DNA of 6,333 bases, taken from contig CAMKMK010000134.1 of NCBI GenBank assembly GCA_946413885.1, forward strand, positions 1 through 6,333, in the 5' to 3' direction. The position numbers and the translations under genes were made by a program. The notes beneath the pieces are model-generated. The model did not search any database. It had not been told where the DNA came from and saw only the letters and a list, made by a program, of their open reading frames with translations. Origin of the DNA: an uncultured Prevotellaceae bacterium (GTDB lineage Bacteria > Bacteroidota > Bacteroidia > Bacteroidales > Bacteroidaceae). Of the stretch, positions 1 to 5,799 are shown in pieces; the first letter of the stretch is position 1; each line of letters begins with the position of its first letter.

Positions 1-28
1 AAACTCTGATCAGGACACCCTTGTTTCC

Positions 29-2215
29 TTATTTCTTTATCTTTTTGCCGTCGAAGATGTAGATGCCGTTGGGGAGGGTGGTGATGGCTTCCGCTGAATC
101 AGAGACAAGGGTGCCGTTGATGCTGTAGATCCCACTTTTGATGGGGGTGGTCCCTTTGTCTGGGATGGCGCCGATGGCGTCAGGGTCCTCGAAACCAATG
201 ATGAGGTCGCCCAGGATGGGCATGTGGTCGGAAGTGACTTTATCGTTGACCACCTTGTAGCTGACCTTCTCGACTCCACCTATCTTGTCGTAGCTGATGA
301 TGTTGTCTATGACATAAATGCCATCACTCCAGGTGGGTGTCTTGAGGTCGGAGTGGAAGGTGAAACCGTTCGTTTGCAGGTACTTGGTGAGCACGCCGCG
401 TGCGCCCTCCATTTCTCCATCCGTCCCGTCGTCGTTGAAGTCGCCAGCGATGATGAGGGGTTTCCCTTTCTCTACCCAACGTTCTGCCTCAGCCTTGATG
501 ATGGGGCCGCTGCCACGCCTTGCGCTTGCGGAGAGACCCACGTGGAGGCTTGCGAAGACATAGTTGTCGAACTCGGCTACCAGCATGCGGCGAGGCTCAA
601 AGTCAGACGTGAGTGCCACCGCCTTGACGGAGAGTGGCAGCTGGGTGGAGAGAATGCCGATACCGTAGCCTGTGAGGGCGCTGCAGAAGATGCCGTACAT
701 ACCTGTGGCCTCTGCCAGTTCCTTTATCTGGTACTTGTAGTCGGAACGTGAGGAGAAGACGCTGTCAACCTCCTGCAGGGCCACCACGTCGGCATGCTGG
801 GCAGAGATGACCTTTGCCGTTCTGGGCAGGTTGAGGCCATCCTTGTTGCCAGCGCAATGCTTCACGTTGTAGCTCAGCACACGCAGGTTCTTCTTCTGGT
901 ATCTGTTGTAGATGGGTTCCGCGTATGTGCCCTTTGCTGCTGCATCGAGGTTGTTGATATCGCTCTCATAGAGAATGTCGAAGGTGCCCTCGCAAAGGTC
1001 CTTGTTGGCCTTGTCCCACAGGTTCCGGAAGGCCGTGAGCTGCTCTTCGCTGAGGCCGCTGTGGTCGATGAAATCAGGGTGACCCACCTCGTCCATCTTC
1101 TTGGCAAGCGCGAGCTTCAGCTGGGCTGCAGGGCTTTCCAGCGAGGCGGCATCCACCTTCTGCAGTTTCCAGGGTTCCAAATAACACAGGAATGTACCGC
1201 CCACATGGAAAACGCCTTCTGTCTTGATGGTGGCAAACATCTCTCCATCTGCGTTGTAGATGCAGAATGCCTTGCGATAGCCATCCATCGTCCTGAACGT
1301 CAGCGGTTCCTTTGCCTCGTCTGTCATGAAGACAAGTCCATTCTTCATCGTGTCGCTGACATACTTGCCTGTCACGTAGTTGCTAACCCTGTACTGCCCT
1401 TTTTCCTTGTCCACAGCCTCGATGTAGTAGATGCTGCGTGGGTCTCCATCGTTCTTTTGGCTCAAGGTAAGGCTGGCTCCAAGCTCGTAGGCAGGAGCAT
1501 CGGCCTTCCGTTCAGTCCAACACATTTTGTTTGTATCGCCGTCTAAGGCATTCAAGATATAGTAATAGCCGTTGGAGACAGAGAAGAACTCAGATTGCGG
1601 CTCCTCGCCAGCGCTCTCAACCTCATAGATTTGCCAGCGTGCAGGATAGCCGTTGGTGGCCACATCATCGACATACGAGGTGACGCCAACATCCTGCTTG
1701 GCAAGACAGTTGTTGGGACGGTCGCTGCGAACAAAGCCCTGCACGTGGGGAGAACGCTTGTCCTCGCTGCTGATCATGTAGAATCGTCCCTCGCCTTCTT
1801 CCAGGTCTGTCAGCGTGTAACCCACAGGCGTGGAGGAGAAGAGCACGTCGTTGTCAGAACCACTCTCCCTGCCAAGGTACTGCCCCTTCACTTTGTTCTT
1901 GAAAGCCCATTGGTCACCCTCGACCTTTTCAGCTATCCATTGGAAGCCTTCCTCGTCAGCATCGAAATCGCCCCAATAGACATATTGGTCGCCCCACTTG
2001 ATTTTGTAGCTATCCAGCTGGATGGACATGCCTTTGGGCTTGCCTGAGTTGTTGCCTGCAAACTTGGTGCGGTCGCTGATGATGAAGTAGGCTTTGCCCT
2101 CCTTCAGGTCGTCAGGGTAATAGACGCGCTTGTAACCCTCGATGAGGTTCTGTGCGCTGACACCTATGCCACTCAAGAACAGCATGGCGAGTGAAAAAAG
2201 AATCTTGTTTTTCAT
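29..2215 (-). CDS. Exported endonuclease/exonuclease/phosphatase (EEP) family protein with two N-terminal beta-rich modules
   Basis: The 728-residue product begins with a signal peptide (KNK followed by a hydrophobic stretch, cleavage near SAQ at residues 20-22). Two similar beta-rich modules follow, about residues 38-200 (from EGKAYFIIS to WQIYEVE) and 214-354 (from NGYYYILNA to PWKLQKVD). They resemble lectin-like or beta-trefoil modules of Bacteroidetes surface proteins, but no fold is proven. A polar, probably helical linker spans about 358-430. The EEP domain (444-673) carries all expected catalytic positions: N450 in LSYN, E482 in LQEVD, H558 in SLHVG, D592 and N594 in GDFND, D637 in VIDNI, and D663/H664 in SDHMP. 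Members cleave phosphodiesters or phosphate esters with a divalent metal; DNA, RNA, sphingomyelin or inositol phosphates are all possible substrates. Residues 694-728 (SGIYSING to LPNGIYIFDGKKIKK) resemble a short type IX sorting tail. The ATG at 2213-2215 is chosen because it gives the complete signal peptide. A secreted nuclease is my favoured reading, but the substrate is unknown. Confidence 0.9.
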   Translation of the reverse strand: MKNKILFSLAMLFLSGIGVSAQNLIEGYKRVYYPDDLKEGKAYFIISDRTKFAGNNSGKPKGMSIQLDSYKIKWGDQYVYWGDFDADEEGFQWIAEKVEGDQWAFKNKVKGQYLGRESGSDNDVLFSSTPVGYTLTDLEEGEGRFYMISSEDKRSPHVQGFVRSDRPNNCLAKQDVGVTSYVDDVATNGYPARWQIYEVESAGEEPQSEFFSVSNGYYYILNALDGDTNKMCWTERKADAPAYELGASLTLSQKNDGDPRSIYYIEAVDKEKGQYRVSNYVTGKYVSDTMKNGLVFMTDEAKEPLTFRTMDGYRKAFCIYNADGEMFATIKTEGVFHVGGTFLCYLEPWKLQKVDAASLESPAAQLKLALAKKMDEVGHPDFIDHSGLSEEQLTAFRNLWDKANKDLCEGTFDILYESDINNLDAAAKGTYAEPIYNRYQKKNLRVLSYNVKHCAGNKDGLNLPRTAKVISAQHADVVALQEVDSVFSSRSDYKYQIKELAEATGMYGIFCSALTGYGIGILSTQLPLSVKAVALTSDFEPRRMLVAEFDNYVFASLHVGLSASARRGSGPIIKAEAERWVEKGKPLIIAGDFNDDGTDGEMEGARGVLTKYLQTNGFTFHSDLKTPTWSDGIYVIDNIISYDKIGGVEKVSYKVVNDKVTSDHMPILGDLIIGFEDPDAIGAIPDKGTTPIKSGIYSINGTLVSDSAEAITTLPNGIYIFDGKKIKK

Positions 2216-2256
2216 CTTCTTGTAGAGTTATGAACTGATTTGTCGATTTCTTTCTG

Positions 2257-2264
2257 CAAAGTTA
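2257..2264 (-). promoter_or_regulatory. Bacteroidetes-type -7 box for the EEP gene
   Basis: Read on the minus strand this is TAACTTTG followed by CAG, a full match to the TAnnTTTG -7 element of the Bacteroidetes primary sigma factor. It lies 42 bases upstream of the ATG, implying a leader of roughly 35 bases. No clear TTTG -33 box is visible at the usual 19-20 base spacing (the minus strand there reads AAAC), so an activator may be needed or the match may be partly fortuitous. Confidence 0.55.
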
Positions 2265-2298
2265 TATTTTTTCTGCAATACTTGTTTCACTTTTGGCC

Positions 2299-2311
2299 TT
2301 GAAAAGTTCAA
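2299..2311. repeat. 13-base dyad TTGAA-N3-TTCAA in the divergent intergenic region
   Basis: The perfect 5-base half-sites TTGAA and TTCAA flank AAG. An overlapping inverted repeat, ACTTTT (2289-2294) with AAAAGT (2302-2307), shares its bases. The dyad lies about 35-47 bases upstream of the EEP gene's -7 box, a position suitable for an activator or repressor. It is short and in AT-rich DNA, so chance is a real alternative. Confidence 0.25.
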
Positions 2312-2389
2312 AAACCTTTGTTCTGCGTTTTCAACGTGAATCCAATGGAAAAACTTTTTTCGTCTTGGGGTTGAATGATAGTAGGGCAT

Positions 2390-2421
2390 TTTGTTAAATA
2401 ATCTTTTCGGATTAAACGTTG
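2390..2421 (+). promoter_or_regulatory. Weak candidate promoter for the beta-helix protein gene
   Basis: A perfect TTTG (2390-2393) is followed after 20 bases by AAACGTTG (2414-2421) and then CA. This resembles the Bacteroidetes TTTG-N19/20-TAnnTTTG pattern with two mismatches in the -7 box. Transcription from here would give a leader of about 100 bases. A competing -7 candidate, TAAGGTTG (2486-2493), has one mismatch and lies closer to the start, but lacks a -33 box. I cannot choose between them. Confidence 0.25.
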
Positions 2422-2505
2422 CAGTTCCTCGTGGTGTCCTAAAAAACAGAAACAACAGAAGAGGACTCTATGGTTTCATAGGTAATAAGGTTGTTTCACT
2501 TTTTA

Positions 2506-2529
2506 ATGATGAAAAGGAATTTGTTTTGA
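2506..2529 (+). other. Out-of-frame ATG mini-ORF (MMKRNLF-stop) overlapping the start of the beta-helix gene
   Basis: Two adjacent ATG codons (2506, 2509) open a seven-codon frame ending in TGA at 2527-2529. The TGA overlaps the in-frame TTG at 2526-2528 that I use as the start of the next gene. The mini-ORF reads like the n-region of a signal peptide (Met-Lys-Arg), and one extra T in the run at 2524-2527 would join it directly to the downstream hydrophobic core. It may be the remains of the true start broken by a one-base deletion, a sequencing error, a -1 frameshift site, or a short coupled leader peptide. Confidence 0.45.
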
Positions 2530-4403
2530 AGAAGATAGCTTTATTTATGATGGCTTTTGTGCTGACGAAAGCAATCGCGGGTCAGACGTTGAGCGTAAAG
2601 GTAGGCAACGTCTTTTACCAGTTTCCTGCTGCTCAGTTGGGTGAGATGACTTACCAGGATGGCGAAACTGTGAACATCATGGGAAAGACGTTTACGCTCG
2701 ATGATATCGATTTCATGACCATAGAGGATACGGAGGTGGAGGACAATTGCGTAACCGTCAGTTACAATGGCTCGACTGCCACCGTCATTGTCGCAGGCAA
2801 CGTGGCGCAATATGTCACGCCTACCGTCAATGGGGCACACGTCGCCATCGAGCAGACCAACCTTGATGCTGTGGATGGTGACGAGATTACCTATTCCTTG
2901 TCAGGCACAACCACAGACGGGGAGTTTGCTCTTGACGGCTCCTACAAATGTACGGTGTCGCTGGCTGGTCTCACGCTGACTAACCCCAGCGGAGCTGCCA
3001 TCAACATCAGCAACGGTAAGCGTATTCGGCTCAGTGCCAAGAAGAATACTGTGAACACGTTGATTGATGGAGCCAATGGCTCACAAAAAGCCTGTATCTA
3101 CAGCAAAGGACAAATACAATTGCAGGGCAATGGTACGCTGAATGTCGTGGGCAACACCAAGCATGGCATCAAAAGCGGTGACTATATTGGTGTGGAGAAC
3201 CTGACGCTGAACATCACAAAGGCCATGGGCGACGGCATCTCTTGCAACGAGTACTTCCTCATGATGAGCGGCAATGTCAGTATAAGTGGCGTAGGGGACG
3301 ACGGCATCCAGTGTGACCTGGACGGCGACACCTCCACGGGCGAGATCGCAGGTCACGAGGACGAGGACAGCGGCAACATCTATATACAGGGCGGCACACT
3401 CACCATTACCACCTCTGCTGTCGGCTCCAAGGGGGTCAAGGCTACTGGTACGCTTGCTGTCAACGAGAGTAGTGCAACCACAGTAGTCAATGTGACCAAT
3501 ACAGGTGGTGTGGATACCACAGATGCTAAAGACCTTGCAGGAAGTGCCTGCTTGAAAAGCGATACAGCCATCAACATCGCAGGCGGAACGCTGACATTGA
3601 CAAATAGCGGACAGGGAGGACGCGCCATCAACTCAGACGGAACACTCGACATCGGCGGAGGCATCATCGATGCCAAGGCCGAGGGCTCGAATTACGGTTC
3701 CTCTGGTGGAGGCAGACCTGGCCCTTGGGGTGGCAGCTCGTCATCGAGCCACAAGTTTGCCAAAGGAGTGAAAGCTGATGGTAATATCACCATTACGGGC
3801 GGAATGATCAGCGTTTATTCCAAAAACCACGAGGGACTGGAGTCAAAAGGAACCATCACCATCGACGACGGGCATATCTTTGTTCAGGCAAGCGACGACG
3901 CCATCAATGCCGCCAGTCATCTTACCGTCAATGGCGGGTCTGTCTGTGGCTATTCTACTGGCAACGATGGTCTCGACTCCAACGGTAACATGTACATCAA
4001 GGGTGGTTTGATTTATGCCATCTGTTCAGGCACGCCTGAAGTAGCACTTGATGCCAATACTGAAGGTGGCTACAAACTTTACGTCACGGGTGGCACCATC
4101 ATCGCTCTTGGGGGCTTGGAACGTGGAAGCAGTCTCACGCAGGCTTGCTATTCAGCATCATCGTGGAGCAAGAACACGTGGTACGCAATTACTGTAGCCA
4201 ACGAGACGTTTGCCTTCAAGACTCCATCGAAAGGTGGCAGCGGCATCGTAGTCAGCGGTGTCTCCAAACCTGCGTTGAAGTCAGGTGTTACCGTAAGTGG
4301 TGGAAACAGCATCTTTGGCGGTATGGGTTACCTTGATGCCACTCTCAGCGGCGGCTCGTCTGTCTCCCTCTCGTCTTACACGAGTAGTGGTGGCAGATGG
4401 TGA
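2526..4403 (+). CDS. Exported Cthe_2159-type carbohydrate-binding beta-helix protein
   Basis: The product is 625 residues if it starts at the TTG at 2526. That start gives a compact signal peptide (KK followed by IALFMMAFVL, cleavage near AIAG-Q at residues 17-20). The frame stays open upstream to 2391 but has no ATG there and no signal-peptide character. The ATG at 2547 would lose the positive n-region. Residues 21-75 resemble an N-terminal segment common in Bacteroidetes exported proteins (a DIDFMTI motif at 60-66). From about 78 to the end the protein is Gly-, Asn-, Ser- and Thr-rich, with beta-coil repeats such as HGIKSG, GDGISC, GDDGIQC, KGVKAD, EGLESKG and NDGLDSNG. This pattern is characteristic of the Cthe_2159 family (PF14262), whose founding member is a beta-helix that binds acidic polysaccharide (polygalacturonate). 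A Gly/Ser/Pro insertion occupies 387-409. No glycosidase or lyase motif was recognised, so binding or adhesion is more likely than catalysis. No C-terminal sorting tail is evident: the protein ends in SSGGRW. Family assignment is good; ligand is inferred. Confidence 0.85.
   Translation: MKKIALFMMAFVLTKAIAGQTLSVKVGNVFYQFPAAQLGEMTYQDGETVNIMGKTFTLDDIDFMTIEDTEVEDNCVTVSYNGSTATVIVAGNVAQYVTPTVNGAHVAIEQTNLDAVDGDEITYSLSGTTTDGEFALDGSYKCTVSLAGLTLTNPSGAAINISNGKRIRLSAKKNTVNTLIDGANGSQKACIYSKGQIQLQGNGTLNVVGNTKHGIKSGDYIGVENLTLNITKAMGDGISCNEYFLMMSGNVSISGVGDDGIQCDLDGDTSTGEIAGHEDEDSGNIYIQGGTLTITTSAVGSKGVKATGTLAVNESSATTVVNVTNTGGVDTTDAKDLAGSACLKSDTAINIAGGTLTLTNSGQGGRAINSDGTLDIGGGIIDAKAEGSNYGSSGGGRPGPWGGSSSSSHKFAKGVKADGNITITGGMISVYSKNHEGLESKGTITIDDGHIFVQASDDAINAASHLTVNGGSVCGYSTGNDGLDSNGNMYIKGGLIYAICSGTPEVALDANTEGGYKLYVTGGTIIALGGLERGSSLTQACYSASSWSKNTWYAITVANETFAFKTPSKGGSGIVVSGVSKPALKSGVTVSGGNSIFGGMGYLDATLSGGSSVSLSSYTSSGGRW
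3162..4031 (+). repeat. Degenerate beta-helix coil repeats within the Cthe_2159-type protein
   Basis: These bases encode residues 213-502 of the beta-helix protein. Units of roughly 20-25 residues recur, each pairing a turn (G[IVL][KSEQD][SACN]..G) with a strand (I/L-T-I/L-x-x-G-x-I). The cleanest run is residues 412-502, with successive turns at KGVKADG, EGLESKG, DDAINAA and NDGLDSNG. The repeats are diverged at DNA level, so they are structural repeats rather than a recombination-prone tandem array. A Gly/Ser-rich interruption encoded at 3684-3752 splits the array in two. Confidence 0.7.
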
Positions 4404-4421
4404 TACAATAATTCCTCCTCT

Positions 4422-4451
4422 CTCAATCTGTTAAAACAGCAAGAGTTTTTT
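4422..4451 (+). terminator. Possible intrinsic terminator after the beta-helix gene
   Basis: An inverted repeat CTGTT (4428-4432) / AACAG (4435-4439) has outer arms CTC (4422-4424) and GAG (4443-4445). Six T residues (4446-4451) follow at once. It starts about 18 bases past the stop codon, as expected for a terminator. The stem is AT-rich, has an internal loop, and its tight two-base apex would have to open, so stability is modest. Confidence 0.4.
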
Positions 4452-4551
4452 GAGGTGTCCAGCTGAGACATCGAAAAATGTTTTATGAAACATACCTATG
4501 CTGCTTTCTTGTATAGGCGTGTTAACGTTGATAAAAATGTTTGCGTTTTTC

Positions 4552-4582
4552 TTGCAACTTAAATATCTTTAGTTTACCTTTG
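4552..4582 (+). promoter_or_regulatory. Bacteroidetes-type promoter of the ATPase gene
   Basis: The -7 box TACCTTTG (4575-4582), followed by CAG, matches TAnnTTTG exactly. A TTG (4552-4554) preceded by C lies 20 bases upstream and serves as a near-consensus -33 box (CTTG against TTTG). Transcription would start near 4588-4592, just where the CGTAA/TTACG repeat array begins, leaving a leader of about 55-60 bases before the ATG. Confidence 0.65.
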
Positions 4583-4587
4583 CAGTG

Positions 4588-4643
4588 CGTAAAGTTCGTT
4601 ACGTAAAATTCGTTACGATATTTACGTAATAAAATTAGGTAAC
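4588..4643 (+). repeat. CGTAA/TTACG repeat array in the ATPase leader
   Basis: Two tandem 14-base units (4588-4601 and 4602-4615) differ only at one position (G4594 against A4608). Together with downstream sequence they make two copies of the perfect palindrome TTACGTAA (4599-4606 and 4622-4629). As RNA, TTACG at 4613-4617 could pair with CGTAA before it (4602-4606, six-base loop) or after it (4625-4629, seven-base loop). GTTAC at 4612-4616 also complements GTAAC at 4639-4643, beside the AGGT that precedes the ATG. The array lies between the predicted transcription start and the start codon. It could be a repressor operator or an RNA switch affecting ribosome access; neither is shown. Confidence 0.6.
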
Positions 4644-4647
4644 AAAT

Positions 4648-5787
4648 ATGAATAAAAGGAAGAGAAGAAAGATAGAAAATCCCTTTGTTTATCAGGGTTA
4701 TGAGAGTCCTGAGTATTTCTTCGATCGTACTGTCGAGACGGAGAATATGATATCTGCTTTGAATAATGGGCGCAATATTACGCTTATTTCACCTCGAAAA
4801 ATTGGCAAAACAGGACTCATTCATCACGTTTTTCATCAGATAAATGCCATGAAAAAGGATGTTGTCTGCATTTATATTGATATTTTCTCCACCAAGAATC
4901 TCCAGGAGTTTATAGGGATGCTTGCCAGAGCCATTATCGAAGATGCGTTGGAGCGTGAGAAAACCTTTGCCAGCAAGGTGCTGGACTTCTTCAAGGCGTT
5001 GCGTCCCACGATGACGCCTGATTTGCTGACAGGATTGCCTACTGTGTCGCTGACTGTGTCGCCTGTTCAGGCCGAGCAGACATTAAAGAGCTTGTTGATG
5101 CACTTAGAAGGTCTCAACAAGCGTGTCTATCTGGCTATTGACGAGTTCCAGCAGATTGCTGAGTATCCAGAGACGGGTACTGAGGCCTTGCTGCGTTCAT
5201 ATATCCAGTTTATCCATAATGTGCATTTCATCTTTTCAGGTAGCAAGAAGCATTTGATGGAGGAAATGTTTTGCTCACCCAATCGTCCCTTCTTTCAAAG
5301 CACTCAGCTGATGAACCTGGAGCCGTTGTTTGAGGAAATCTATTACGATTTCGCAAGCCGCTTCTTCGAAGCAAAAAAAGGATCGTTGAGTCAGGACGCG
5401 TTCCACAGCATCTATCAACGTTTCGACGGCTATACATGGTATATCCAAGCTGTTTTGAATCGACTTTATGAACAGGAGAAGCATGTGGATTCTGAACGTC
5501 AACTGGCAGAAGCTATCCTGTTTCTCATTAACACAATGGTTCCTCAGTATCAGACCATTACCTCTTTCCTTACCGTCAATCAGTACAGTCTGCTGAAAGC
5601 CATTGCTGAGGCCGATGTCGTAGCCCAGCCACTAAGCGGCGATTTCATTCGTCGCTACAATCTCCCCAGCGTCAGTAGTGTCAAGTCTGCCCTGACAGTT
5701 CTGGCAGACAAGGACTTGGTATATCTCACACCTCGTGGCTATATCGTCTATGATCGTTTCCTGGGTATTTGGCTTAAGCGAATATAG
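4648..5787 (+). CDS. ATPase_2-family (archaeal-type) P-loop ATPase with C-terminal winged-helix-like region
   Basis: This is a 379-residue cytoplasmic protein with no signal peptide or membrane segment. After a basic N-terminus (MNKRKRRK) comes NPF...G....P.YFFDR, the usual opening of this Bacteroidetes ATPase group. Walker A is SPRKIGKT (48-55, K54, T55), with Ser where the first Gly of the P-loop usually stands. Walker B is VYLAIDEF (160-167, D165, E166). A sensor-1-like FSGSKK lies at 196-201. Residues 310-379 (from NQYSLLKAI through SVSSVKSALTVLADKDLVYL to the end) have the pattern of a winged helix, which in such ATPases may bind DNA or another protein. The family is related to STAND-type signalling ATPases and is often found as lone genes; the biological role is mostly unknown. 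The ATG at 4648 follows a weak AGGT 10 bases upstream. The gene stands alone with its own promoter and repeat-rich leader. Its stop lies 12 bases from the convergent sulfatase stop. Defence or stress signalling is possible but nothing here proves it. Confidence 0.88.
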   Translation: MNKRKRRKIENPFVYQGYESPEYFFDRTVETENMISALNNGRNITLISPRKIGKTGLIHHVFHQINAMKKDVVCIYIDIFSTKNLQEFIGMLARAIIEDALEREKTFASKVLDFFKALRPTMTPDLLTGLPTVSLTVSPVQAEQTLKSLLMHLEGLNKRVYLAIDEFQQIAEYPETGTEALLRSYIQFIHNVHFIFSGSKKHLMEEMFCSPNRPFFQSTQLMNLEPLFEEIYYDFASRFFEAKKGSLSQDAFHSIYQRFDGYTWYIQAVLNRLYEQEKHVDSERQLAEAILFLINTMVPQYQTITSFLTVNQYSLLKAIAEADVVAQPLSGDFIRRYNLPSVSSVKSALTVLADKDLVYLTPRGYIVYDRFLGIWLKRI

Positions 5788-5799
5788 TGTTTTTTCTCT

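Larger units (their letters stand above)
2216..2525. other. Divergent intergenic region, no gene supported
   Basis: The 310 bases between the two divergent exported-protein genes are AT-rich compared with the flanking coding DNA. They hold the EEP -7 box, the TTGAA/TTCAA dyad, weak promoter candidates for the plus-strand gene, and the ATG mini-ORF at the end (2506-2529). A 75-codon minus-strand open frame (2228-2455) covers the EEP promoter, starts inside the opposite gene's leader and has no recognisable features, so it is not annotated. No tRNA-like or other structured RNA was recognised. Confidence 0.6.

Noticed and set aside
224..751. 175-codon plus-strand open frame opposite the EEP catalytic domain
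   Set aside because: Antisense shadow with no family resemblance and no promoter.
794..1546. 250-codon plus-strand open frame opposite the EEP gene
   Set aside because: It is fully antisense to a gene with intact catalytic motifs; its Cys/His/Val-rich composition is typical of a shadow frame.
2228..2455. 75-codon minus-strand open frame in the intergenic region
   Set aside because: It covers the EEP promoter, has no recognisable domain or signal, and its composition fits AT-rich non-coding DNA.
2432..2468. GTCCT/AGGAC inverted repeat in the possible leader of the beta-helix gene
   Set aside because: Five pairs with a loop of more than 20 bases is expected by chance; no riboswitch-like features accompany it.
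2391..2525. N-terminal extension of the beta-helix protein to a TTG at 2391
   Set aside because: The 45 extra residues are basic and Asn-rich, would bury the signal peptide, and overlap promoter-like sequence.
4495..4517. CCTAT...ATAGG inverted repeat with a 13-base loop
   Set aside because: A five-base AT-rich stem with no T-run; too weak to call a terminator or operator.
5772..5779. GCTTAAGC palindrome at the end of the ATPase gene
   Set aside because: A perfect palindrome without a loop would leave only two pairs in a hairpin, and it lies within the coding sequence.
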